A DNA stretch of 24,901 bases from Calycina herbarum (Eukaryota > Ascomycota > Leotiomycetes > Helotiales > Pezizellaceae), in assembly GCA_001414485.1 (NCBI GenBank), contig LLEY01000329.1, forward strand, positions 1 through 24,901, read 5' to 3'. The translations under genes were made by a program, and so were the position numbers. Below the pieces are notes generated by a model, which worked only from the letters and a program-made list of their open reading frames with translations, was not told the origin of the DNA and ran no database searches. Shown piece after piece: positions 1 through 8,490 of the stretch. Positions within the stretch are counted from its first letter, which is position 1; the number at the start of each line of letters is the position of its first letter.

Positions 1-125
1 TCTAGAGTGCTCTAGACATATCAGAACCGCGAGGTTACGTGGTATTCTGACTAAGCTTAACTTTTAGGTCTATATACACTTAAGCACTTATGTCTAAGTA
101 TACTAGATACTAATATATTATTATA
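1..125 (-). repeat. Foldback-like repeat arm, cut by the window start
   Basis: This is the inner part of a repeat arm seen several times in the window: reverse-oriented here and at about 903-1110, forward at 1358-1475, 20770-20890, 24178-24300 and 24486-24610. It opens with TCTAGAGTGCTCTAGA, which has two perfect 7-bp inverted halves, passes a CTAAGCTTAACTTTTAGG stretch and ends near TACTAATATATTATTATA. The outer part lies beyond the left edge. It abuts the decayed chromodomain directly, so it probably inserted into that element. No target-site duplication can be checked because one end is missing. Confidence 0.75.
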
Positions 126-810
126 CTCTTCTACTTTAGTTAGTAGTAAAGAGACTTCTATCGTGTCTTACTTACAAGTACTTCCTCAACCTTCTATACT
201 TCTTCTTTGTCGACAATAATCGGTAGAGGTAGCGTACTTACTTATCTAGGTAGAGAATCGTCTAAAGCTTTTTATAACTTCTCTAGTACAAAGACAGGAT
301 AGACTCTAATAAAAGATAGTAACTAGAGTCTAAAAGCAGAGCCAACTTTCTTAAGAATCTTAAAAGGTCTAGCTATCTAGTAGTCTAACTTCTAGCTAGA
401 TCTTTATATATTCTAGTTATTTATAGTAATAAAAGCTATATCGCTAACTCTAAAGTCTACTTCTCGTCTATATCTATTTATATTCTATTCTTTCTTTTCT
501 TAAGCTTTTACTATATTTGCTTAGCTAACGTCTAGTACTTCTTAAAAGGTCTTTATAACTGTTATAGCTTCTTCTTATAATAGCCTCTCTTATATAGTCG
601 AGGGTCTAGGTATATACTAGTTAAAAGACGTTCTTAGTAAGTAGCTCTTTTATAATTCGAATAGAGATATTCTAATAGTACTATAAGGCAGTATAAGCTA
701 AGCATAGTCTATTATTAGAAGTAGCTCTAACTAATTATTCTAGTAGTAATTTATATATAACTATAAGCGCTAATCTAAGTACTAGTTTATAATTTCAGTT
801 TATCCGTCTA
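126..810 (-). mobile_element. RIP-degraded Gypsy integrase C-terminus and chromodomain
   Basis: Read on the minus strand, one frame from about 540 to 140 gives an interrupted but clear Gypsy/Ty3 integrase tail. It runs VDFRVSDIAF, then KLDY-IARPFKILKKVGSAF, RVYPVFVLEKL, LPLPIIVDKEEV-KVEEVLVSK and finally LYY-LK, the start of a chromodomain (usual form YLVKWKGY). At several places where the family has Trp or Gln there is a stop codon (TAG/TAA), as expected after C-to-T and G-to-A mutation by RIP. Positions 540-810 are equally AT-rich and may hold decayed integrase core, but I cannot read it with confidence. The sense-strand end is broken by the repeat arm at 1-125. This is a dead relic. Confidence 0.7.
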
Positions 811-1553
811 TCTAGGCGTGATTTTGTAAAAATGGTCACGTAAGAGGGACAAAAGATAGAAGACAAGGATGTATATTATATATGTGTGTATGTGTCTGTG
901 TATGCGGAATACGCTACAAAACGCCACTTCCGTAAACGGAATACGCATGCGGAAGTATATGTAATTAATATACAAAACTTAACGCGTTGCTCAAGAGTGC
1001 TCTAGACACATCAGAACCGCGAGGTCACGTGGTATTCTAACTAAGCTTAACTTTTAGGTCTATATACACTTAAGCACGTATGTCTAAGTATACTAGATAC
1101 TAATATATAAATTATTTATAATAAAGTATTTTCTTTAGATATTAATTACACTTAATCTCTTATATTTATACTATTTATTTATATATTATTATAAAGAGAA
1201 TATATTAATAGTTAATAAGATCTATTAATTACCTTATATTATAATTAGAAAAGAGCTAGTAACGTTAAACTTGATTTAGCCTAGAATTATCTCTATCTAT
1301 TTAGCTAGTTCCTTTAAGAACTTGTTTTAAAGCTTAGTAAGTATATATACTTATAATAATATATTAGTATCTAGTATACTTAGACATAAGTGCTTAAATG
1401 TATATAGACCTAAAAGTTAAGCTTAGTTAGAATACCACGTGACCTCGCGGTTCTGATGTGTCTAGAGCACTCTAGAGCAACGCGTTAAGTTTTGTATATT
1501 AATTACATATACTTCCGCATGCGTATTCCGTTTACGGAAGTGGCGTTTTGTAG

Positions 1554-1684
1554 CGTATTCCGCATACGTATATACAAAGAGTCCTTTGTACACCGCATAC
1601 GTATTCCGAATGCGTATATACAAAGAGGCCTTTGTACACTGTATACGTATTCCGCATACGTATATACAAAAGAGTCCTTTGTAC
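1554..1684 (+). repeat. 46-bp hairpin minisatellite, about 3 units
   Basis: Three consecutive units (the first partial) of about 46-47 bp follow the pattern GTATTCCG(A/C)ATACG-TATATACAAAGAG(T/G)CCTTTGTACAC(C/T)G. Each holds two inverted repeats: CGTATTC-C-GAATACG or a close variant, and ACAAAG-AGTC-CTTTGT. It lies in the right arm of the foldback-like element. Open frames through it on both strands arise because the unit lacks stops in some frames; they are not genes. Confidence 0.85.
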
Positions 1685-1720
1685 ACATGTGTATATAACT
1701 AGGTCCTGGGACGTCTACCT

Positions 1721-1766
1721 AGGACACACACACACACACATACACATACACACACATACACACACA

Positions 1767-1806
<40 letters not shown>

Positions 1807-1842
1807 CACACATACACATATACACACACATATACACATAAT
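1721..1842 (+). repeat. CA/TA dinucleotide microsatellite
   Basis: A long run of CA dinucleotides broken by TA and CATA. It sits between the CTAGGTCCTGGGACG / CTACCTAGG segment and the CCTTGACTTCTGCC outer end of the foldback-like arm. The equivalent place at about 21200-21245 has a shorter CA then TA run, so the tract varies in length between copies. The His-Thr open frame read through it is not a gene. Confidence 0.9.
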
Positions 1843-1891
1843 TTATACCCTTGACTTCTGCCTTCTGCCCTCTTGCGTAACCATTTTAACA

Positions 1892-2363
1892 AATATTAAC
1901 TAAAGAGTACAGAAGGTCGAGGTTCGCGTCTGTACATATACAGCTACGCTGTCACGTGTAACGCTATACCTAATCAAGACTAGCTACATCTACACTCTAG
2001 TTGGACGGAACTACACATTTCCTTAACAGTTTTTATATAATACTTTAAATAAGTATTTATAAAAAATTTAATCTCTGAGAATACTAACTACTGGTCACTG
2101 TCTACTGAAAAGCCAGAGAAAAAGTGAGGCGAGAATAGATTAGAGACCTAAGCGAGGTATGTATATGTCTTACTTATAGCCTAAACCTACTATGGCGGTG
2201 TATAACAACAATTAAGTCAGTTGAAAAACACCTCCAGTCTAAGAAGAAACCCACGTAAGAGTATTATAAAGTTTTTCTTCCTAATTTTCCACTTCTCATA
2301 ATCATTTATTATACACCTTGTAACCTTAAAAGTCTCGAAAAAACAACTTCTCCCGTTGTAAAC
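1892..2363 (+). other. Intergenic: promoter side of the oxygenase gene
   Basis: No gene seen. The first part (about 1892-2060) is AT-rich and may be old repeat; the rest has ordinary composition. An ATTATACA sequence at about 2308-2315 lies some 50 bp before the start codon and could act as a TATA element. The leader before the ATG is A/C-rich, as is common in filamentous fungi. I see no upstream ORF of note. Confidence 0.4.
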
Positions 2364-3484
2364 ATGGAATTAAAACCACATGACGTTAAGACTACACTCC
2401 ACTACCTCACCCGCGACCTAATATACCAGCATGAAAAGCCCTATCTCGTTACAAAAGAAGTAGACCTCAGCAATGTGCCGGGGGCCGTCGAGACAAATCG
2501 CATACTTGAGGAGTGCCCAGTAGAAGTGCACGATGTACGAACCTGTCCTGAGAAAGAGATCTGCCTTAATATAACAGGATGGACTTTCGTCAAAGGAGAG
2601 ACCAACATGTCAACAGTTGGTTTCTACGATGCTCCTACAGTAGAGACGGCTTACTTTGACGAGCTCCAAGAGATTTTGAAGGAGTTTCCTCAGTACACAA
2701 ATGTGGCGTTTTTGGACCATGTAGTAGGTAGCCACGATACTTTCCTTCTTCCTCTCTCTTTGAATATAAGGTGGTTTTTGTTCGGTATCAATGCTGATAA
2801 ACAGGAACAGGTTCGCAAAAGAAGCCCAAAGTTCCCGCGTGAGGTTGGTGCTGCTACCGAAGCGGAACAACCTTTATCGCTCACGCATTCCGATTTCTCC
2901 ACTGAGGGAGGGTTAAGCCGTGTTGATATCTATATCAAAGAGAACCCCAAGCTTGAATGTGTACCTTTCGACATGCTAAAGTGCGCCCCGCTCTCTTGGC
3001 CTACTTTTTTACATTTCGAAAACCATTACCTATCTTGTTACGTCATTCTGGTTTTAACCACGCTAACTGTTCATTAACCTAGCACGTGGAGATTAATTCG
3101 CAGAGGACCAAATAATGATTGGCCGCTAGGCTTGTGCGATTACCGAAGCGTCGATGTCGAGAACGACCCGATTGACAACGACATTGTGTTCAGCAAAGGG
3201 GGTACGGAAAACACGCTCCTGTACTTCAACCCTAATCACCAGTGGTACTGGAAATCTGATATGGACATGGATGACATAATTGTGTTTCGAAATTCCGGTT
3301 CACCAGGTCGTGAAGCTCCGTGTAAATATCCCTTCCGCTTGTGGCAAAGGAACGCGCTACCATTGGCACAGACTAATAGATTGCAGGTGCATTCCATGGC
3401 TCATTTGAAGTCCCTGAAGAAGCCATGTTAGAACAACATGGGCTGAGGGAGAGTATTGAGGTGCGACTAGTAGCTTTTCTCTGA
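2364..3484 (+). CDS. asaB/CmcJ-type hydroxylase/desaturase-like oxygenase, four exons
   Basis: I join 2364-2723, 2811-2980, 3083-3321 and 3387-3484, giving 288 residues. The joined frame restores the family landmarks: VRKRSPKFP, QPLSLTHSDFS (HxD at His146/Asp148), the junction LNTWRLIRRGPNNDWPLGLCD at about 176-196, RSVDVENDP, NHQWYW, APCAFHGSF (His260) and RESIEVRLVAF at the C-terminus. From family knowledge this group (Aspergillus asaB, GA4 desaturase, bacterial CmcJ) comprises presumed 2-oxoglutarate/Fe(II) oxygenases in secondary metabolism. HxD plus a distal His and the C-terminal Arg fit metal and cosubstrate binding, which is inference. Intron signals: GTAGGT..CAG, GTGCGC..CTAAC..TAG, GTAAAT..CTAAT..CAG. 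The first acceptor could instead be at 2804, adding two residues. The gene looks intact. It has no biosynthetic partner nearby, so its substrate is unknown. Confidence 0.85.
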
Positions 3485-4721
3485 ACGAAGAGTAATGTTT
3501 GGGCGTTGAGGAAATAGCCACTTCGGCTTAATGTCCGAGGTAGTGACGGTGCTCATTTTAAGGAGGATGGGTAAATCTTTAGCTTTTACGTGAGTTCGCT
3601 TCAAATGAGATTTCAATCTCCTTGCAACAATCGAAACATCTTACCCTTGCTAATTCGAATCCTTAACACATGAAGCTCCAATGGTGCCGGCATACTTTAC
3701 TTTCTATCTTCTCCGCAATATTAAGCCATCAGATCGCAGTGAGATCTCAGAGCTTTGGGTGCTTGATGGGAAGCTAAGCGACCCTCCCCCTGAATTCTTT
3801 TGCAAATGTTCCCACTTTGACCTACCTAGCCAATTACCGCAAGACATACCCTGGATCTTTCCCCTAACATGCAAACCTAGCAAAGTGAAAGAGGATGGTT
3901 TGTTCCATAGGGGCGGTCAAAAGGGGTAGTTCCAAATATCAACGCCTATATTTTCTCCACAAACTTCATTATCAGGGCCTTTAAAGTGTTTCTATTTTGA
4001 TACCACGCATACATTTCTTACACTGCAAATTTTTCTGCTTCAAAGACAACCCCCAATGGACCCAGAATACCAACAGTCCGTGGGCTAAGATATTGGCTGC
4101 AACTCGCTTAACCCCAAAAACAAAAATTTGTCCTGATTCGACAAGAGTGCTGAATCATGACCAGTCAGTGGCACTGGTAGAAGGTTTCGAATAACTCCGG
4201 CCGAAAAGTGACACTTCGTCGAAATATGGAAAGTGAGAGACGAATGTTGATACCAGAACGGCAAGTAGTTGGTGACACGAGAACACATAAAACTAAGAAA
4301 GAACGGCCGGCAACTCCTGCTGGGCCATTTGGAGGTGTAGAAGGTGCAACGAGGATCTGCTGTTGGGGGGTTCAGTCGACAACAATAACAACCCGCTTTC
4401 AGGGGAAATGGGACTTCAATCTCTGGAAACTTTATGAATTAAATACCAAACGAGTTTCAATGTTACTGAGAGTCTATGATGACCCTCGTCGTATTGTAGA
4501 AAAGGACAGATGGAGACCCAAAGTTTTCCCCATATGCCAAAGATGAAGAGTAAAATTGACACTCCTAGACTTCCCTCAACATACCTAGGTAGCCTTTCGC
4601 ACTCTCGGCAATTTAAAATCACCCGCTCAATACGCATCAAAACCACACTTACGGGCAAGCTAAGATGACCCAGCAACAACAGCAGATGGGCTTTAAGTGT
4701 CATATTCTTTTTACCACCACA
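3485..4721. other. Intergenic, no recognisable gene
   Basis: Ordinary base composition with only short open frames, the longest on the plus strand at 3681-3929 (82 codons) and 4208-4546 (112 codons). Neither contains a motif I recognise. The second opens with a basic, Arg/Lys-rich segment and has no signal peptide or membrane segment. They may be chance frames or remnants of degenerate genes. I could not link them by splice sites to each other or to the minus-strand fragment that follows. Confidence 0.4.
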
Positions 4722-5342
4722 TCAAACAACATTTGCACTTGAAGCAGATATCAGGCCAGCCATGAGTTCTTGGGAGTGATAGATTAGTAAGTAGGGCGAA
4801 GTCCAGTCTTCCGGGGATTCGAAGCCTGTGAAACATATGGCGCTTTTCAGATCCTCAGAGACAAAACTTTCATATACATTCTCGCAATCTGATTTGAGAA
4901 TAGCAAAGTAGGGTTTGAGTTGGGAAATGATTGCGGGGTCAAGCTGGGGAATCTGTAACTTATGGAATTCGTCTTTCACCGATTCGTGGTAGTCGTTATA
5001 ATCATATGGCGGGTATATGGCGAAACTGATTTCAGGATGATCTTCAAGGTATTCGTGAACATACTTAACCTCCTTTTCACCCCGAAGAGCAGTCGCTTTG
5101 CTGTCACCGGCGAATAACCTTGGAACATCAAGGAAGTACGAGTCCAAGTTGTAGCTCGAGTGTGTTCCGCCTCTAGAACATTCAACTTGATGCAGAAGGA
5201 GATACTTGGGAGTCAGGGTGGGAGGGATAAACCTGGTTCGTTTCGGCTTCAGAGTGTTGGCTCGAACAGAATACCCCAAACCAGGTGTTCGTGAGTATCT
5301 TGGGGATGGTGTGACAGTAGGTAAGAGAGAATGGGCCAACAT
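4722..5342 (-). CDS. Conserved-looking fragment, perhaps the N-terminal part of a fungal AAA-type ATPase
   Basis: A minus-strand frame of 206 codons. The stretch from LTPKYLLLHQVEC through SYFLDVPRLFAGDSKATALRG, YLEDHPEISFAIYPPYDYNDYH, QLDPAIISQLKPYFAILKSD and SPYLLIYHSQEL has the composition and rhythm of a folded domain. It resembles, from memory only, the region before the ATPase domain in large fungal AAA proteins (compare the PYLxxYH motif). No Walker A or B is found here or downstream, and the frame stops at ISASSANVV, so against such a family it is a truncated copy. The listed start may not be the true one. A second minus-strand frame at 5483-5370 begins MDSENIEPLEGGNG and ends VDPNR before a stop beside a GTTAGT donor-like site. 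It looks like a hydrophilic first exon, but I could not settle a unique splice joining the two. Confidence 0.45.
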   Translation of the reverse strand: MLAHSLLPTVTPSPRYSRTPGLGYSVRANTLKPKRTRFIPPTLTPKYLLLHQVECSRGGTHSSYNLDSYFLDVPRLFAGDSKATALRGEKEVKYVHEYLEDHPEISFAIYPPYDYNDYHESVKDEFHKLQIPQLDPAIISQLKPYFAILKSDCENVYESFVSEDLKSAICFTGFESPEDWTSPYLLIYHSQELMAGLISASSANVV

Positions 5343-5369
5343 GGACGGAAGAATGTAAGAATTCGAGTA

Positions 5370-5483
5370 CTAACGATTCGGGTCAACTTGGGGTGTAGAA
5401 CTGCTATCCACAGAACCTTCTCTTTCGCGTTTTTTGCCCACCCCATTACCGCCTTCGAGGGGCTCGATGTTCTCTGAGTCCAT
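5370..5483 (-). CDS. Possible first exon of the upstream fragment
   Basis: Thirty-seven codons on the minus strand, starting MDSENIEPLEGG, continuing GKKREREGSVDSSS and ending VDPNR. The Lys/Arg/Ser-rich hydrophilic composition is typical of the N-termini of large fungal proteins. It ends next to a GTTAGT donor-like site at its stop codon, and CAAGTTGAC just before offers another donor. One frame-compatible joining is CAA|GTTGAC to CTGAAG|CCG, leading to the KYLLLHQVEC segment. That acceptor ends in AAG, not the usual CAG or TAG, so the model stays tentative. Confidence 0.25.
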   Translation of the reverse strand: MDSENIEPLEGGNGVGKKREREGSVDSSSTPQVDPNR

Positions 5484-6510
5484 GATTCACCAGCGGTTCC
5501 TACGGAAAGAAACAGCCCTATTGACAATAGTGAGGATGTATATAAGCAATAATCAAAAACAAGAACTAATTGAAGTCGGCCAAAAAGGCATTTCAAATAA
5601 CCTGGAAGGCTGTCGGCGAGGGGGCATGATGGAAGCGCCTGCGACCACTGTGGCTGCAGCAAAAGTAACACGCGGAATCGGCCCCAGAATTGACAACAGG
5701 AAGAAGCTGAGAAAATGAGAAAATGAGAAAATGAAAGTCTGGCTGTCAGCCTTCGTCTATAAAGCTCCAATTCGTGACCGCCAATTTAACACCAGTATCT
5801 TTAGACGAGAGTGGATCCTCAAGTGAAGGTCCCTTGAGACTTGACACCAAAACACATGACCAGTATAAAAGTAGTGAAAAGTGAAAATGGAGTTTCATCC
5901 CAGAAAAAATGGAACTGTAGCTCCAAAACTTTGTAGTAAAGCGAGGAGAACGTAAACTTGAAAATACAAATAGCTTGTAGTCATGTGCTCTACCTAAGCT
6001 TTCAATTTGCAACATCCCCCGCGTTTGTTCAACCTCCCCATTGTGTCTTCTACATTTTATGCCTCCTCACACCTCAAGCACACTGGCTTTGTGATATTGC
6101 CTATGAATAGATTCAGAGACGAAACGCCAAATCTCCAAGCGAGGAATCGGAGCCAAGAACACAAAGCTTAAGGCTGAATCTTTATAGACAACCAAGATAA
6201 GTTACTACAAAGTAATATAGGAAGAACGCCTCTAGAGACTCGCACACCAACTGTTCAAGAGCCACCTCTACTATCCAAGAGAATCATAACTCGCCCACCT
6301 CGGCGATCAAAGGTATTGGACAACATGCCAGCCTAATAAAGAGTTATTTATTATCCATCGCCCCGCCCTCCCTTAGTTATATACGGTTTCTTGTAGTCAT
6401 GCGAACCGGGTCGTGCATTATTGTGTTCCCTCGTGCTCTCTTCATAGTAGCACAATGCCGAGGTTGAGGCAGGAGCGACCTAGACCCCGACTTTGACAAG
6501 AAAGATATTT
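5484..6510. other. Intergenic, no recognisable gene
   Basis: No convincing coding region on either strand. The open frames (for example 5434-5718 plus and 5746-6015 minus) have no motif, no consistent codon bias and no splice links I can support. A short direct repeat of GAGAAAAT occurs near 5708-5733. Part of this stretch may be the 3' untranslated region of the minus-strand gene at 6511-7187. Confidence 0.4.
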
Positions 6511-7187
6511 TCACCACAAAGGATGTCTAACTCTAGGCGTACTCCTCGGCCACAACTTCCTAAACTCACTTGCCTCCAAAACTCTAAAAGTCTCGACATG
6601 TTTTTCAGAAAACTTTCCATTATTGTGAAATCGTCTCGCGGCATCGATCCAAAAATCATCATAGGAAAACCCGTGATCGAGACAGAATTTCAGAACATGG
6701 GGACTTTTTTTCTGGAGAGAGCGGAGGGCGAGAGATTTGAGGATGTCTCTGTACCAGTCTTGGGGGATTTTCTGTAATGCGGTTTTGATTTCTTCGAGAC
6801 CTGCTGTGCGGAAGGCGGCGAAGACCTCTTCGAAGGGGGTGATATCTGAAGGGTTTGTTTAGTATTATTCAGAGAGACGGTAGAGGGAAATATACCAGTA
6901 ATGGGTGTAGTAGGTGCTTCTCTTTTCAATGCCCAGGATTGGATTGAATATCCAAAGGGATCTACTTCCAATAACTTCGCATCTATTTTCTCCCACTCAC
7001 TTTCCTCATCATCTTCACTTTTTCCCGCGCAATAAGGGTGTTCTTGGTTTCCGGGGGTGTAGAGGAGGTGGAGAAGGTTTTGGTGCATGTATTCTGCTTC
7101 GTCGATTTCTTTGTGGCGTCTGGCGTTGAATGCTTCTAGGAAGCATAGTGTTTTTGAGGTCCCAGTGTTTTCTTTGGTGACTTCCAT
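6511..7187 (-). CDS. Two-exon protein of unknown function, 208 residues
   Basis: Exon 1 runs 7187-6896 and exon 2 runs 6845-6511. The 50-nt intron has donor GTATAT, branch ACTAAAC and acceptor TTCAG; the joined frame has no stops and replaces a low-quality read-through with a clean sequence. Residues 1-97 are acidic and helical (EIDEAEYMHQNLLHLLY, SEDDEESEWEKID). Residues 98-170 read ITPFEEVFAAFRTAGLEE, DWYRDILKSLALRS and SPHVLKFCLDHGFSYDDFW. The last phrase resembles an ankyrin-like helix pair (VLKFCLDHG), but I cannot assign a family. A perfect GTGAGT donor at 6569 inside exon 2 (after VLEA) suggests the real gene may splice there and continue. In that case the stop at 6511 would lie in an intron and the protein would be longer; I found no clear next exon. 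Confidence 0.6.
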
Positions 7188-8174
7188 TTTAGACGATGTT
7201 AGATTTAGTTGTAGAAAAGGAGGTTGATAGGATATAGTCGCTAGTCAGCTGTCTATATATATGTTCCATGGGATGGTTTTCTCAAGTCAGATGGTGGCAG
7301 GGCTGAGAAGGACGCCATAAGCTATACGGTGCAACCTCTCAACATCGAAGTCCATTTTTATAATGTTATAACTTCTCAGAAAGAAGAATTGAACAATAAT
7401 TAGTCTTGTCGCCGATGAAGATTTTTTTTTTTAATAGCTTTCAGCTGCGAAAGTAAACAACCTCTCCCAAGTTATATACTCGTATATCAAGGGTTTCCCA
7501 TACATCCCTTGATAATATCTATACGAATTGATAGAAGAACAATTGATTGCATAAGATTAAAGAATTTTTCCCACCCGATTCACATAGAGCGATGTAAAAA
7601 GTATTAGATGAGATGAGTTTTCCCCTGGCTGGGGAAAATGCTTACCCTGTACCTAACCTTACTAGGTACCCCGGAATGTCTTAGTTAATATATAATGCCC
7701 AAGACCGTAGAAAAGAAGTTTATTTCAACTAGTTTGACCTTTTCCTGTCAGTTGTGAAGCTATTGATCGTCGCTCTGAATCTGGACTCGGATTTTGAAAC
7801 CAGTGGGATGTGGAGCAGGCGGCGCTGTACAGGCGGGCGCCAGCCTTTCGGGGCCACTCGACCCCCACGCCAGTAGTATTTTTGTGAGCCTGCCGCGTCT
7901 TCACGCCAAATTGTACTTTCCTCGACAGAGTCACTCTGACATCGCATCTCACCACCAAATTCACCAGCTTTTTCCGACGGGCCCTTGATCAAAAAAAGAG
8001 AGTTCAATTGTTCACCAAAATTCGAGCCTCTTCTACTTCTTCCCAGCGACTACCACCATCTATCGCAATTGTCGATAGCTTCAATTCCCGAGTCTCGGCC
8101 GTCGATTCGACTTCGTCCAATTGCAAAAGCAAAAGCGATACCAGCCGCCTTCCTGCCCACCCACGCACTTGCCC
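7188..8174 (+). other. Intergenic: divergent promoter region
   Basis: This lies between the minus-strand gene ending at 7187 and the leader of the large plus-strand gene. It includes a T-run near 7422-7432, AT-rich DNA to about 7720, then C/T-rich sequence rising towards 8170, which would suit a promoter and long 5' leader. Open frames at 7729-8007 and 7985-8260 start from non-ATG codons or lack motifs, and I take them as leader sequence. Confidence 0.4.
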
Positions 8175-8267
8175 GTAAGGTGTTGGGCTCTCCGTTTTCA
8201 CATGTGGCGGCGGATTCGGCTTCTACTTCCCAGTCTGTCTTGCCAGGATTCTTTGGTTGACCTGTAG
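8175..8267 (+). other. Possible 5'UTR intron of the large gene
   Basis: GTAAGG at 8175 is a good fungal donor, and GGTTGACCTGTAG at its end offers a branch-like TTGAC and an acceptor. The 93-nt length is normal. If it is spliced, the first upstream ATG (8268) is the first triplet after the junction. This is predicted only from the signals. Confidence 0.3.
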
Positions 8268-8353
8268 ATGCCACAATCTACCATCGTCTTCTTCCACACG
8301 CGGAGGGCAACAGCGAGCCTCGAGGCGCCATGAATAGCTTTCAACTCGCTTGA
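8268..8353 (+). promoter_or_regulatory. Two overlapping upstream ORFs
   Basis: The first uORF is 8268-8333 (21 codons, starting MPQSTIVFF). Its stop TGA overlaps the ATG of the second, 8330-8353 (seven codons, MNSFQLA), in an ATGA arrangement. Both lie 138-223 bp before the main ATG and, if the leader includes them, would lower or condition translation of the large protein. Whether the transcript starts upstream of them is not visible. Confidence 0.4.
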
Positions 8354-8490
8354 ACCTCGAGATCAAGCATACGACGGGATACTGCCATTGAATCAAATAT
8401 CGGCCACTGCTCGCGCATACGGACCATAACGCAGAAGGTGGTACGGCGAAGGAAACCTACGAGACAAGACGAGCTTTTGGGGACTTGAGA

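Larger units (their letters stand above)
825..1891. mobile_element. Foldback-like element with long inverted arms
   Basis: The left end TGTAAAAATGGTCACG is the inverted match, with a few mismatches, of the right end GCGTAACCATTTTAACA. The match continues inward through the AAGAGGG/CCCTCTT segment, a GT/CA-rich stretch, the CTTCCG...CGGAAG block and the TCTAGA block to TACTAATATAT. The left arm covers about 825-1110 and the right arm about 1358-1891, separated by an AT-rich centre without a readable protein. The right arm is longer: it carries about three 46-bp tandem units and a CA microsatellite that the left arm lacks or has shortened. No transposase is visible, so it would be non-autonomous. 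I find no convincing target-site duplication at the flanks. It could also be two head-to-head single-arm insertions. Confidence 0.65.

Noticed and set aside
1632..1841. Open frame encoding a His/Thr-rich peptide
   Set aside because: It is the CA microsatellite read in one frame.
825..1891. Interpretation as a retrotransposon LTR (TG start, CA-like end)
   Set aside because: The two TG.../...ACA ends are inverted copies of each other with arms around a centre, which fits a foldback structure better. The LTR reading cannot be fully excluded without other copies.
3645..3665. TAATTCGAATCC, resembling a tRNA B box
   Set aside because: There is no matching A box or cloverleaf upstream.
5249..5770. 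173-codon minus-strand frame
   Set aside because: Composition is erratic, there is no motif, and it overlaps the better-supported fragment and its possible first exon in other frames.
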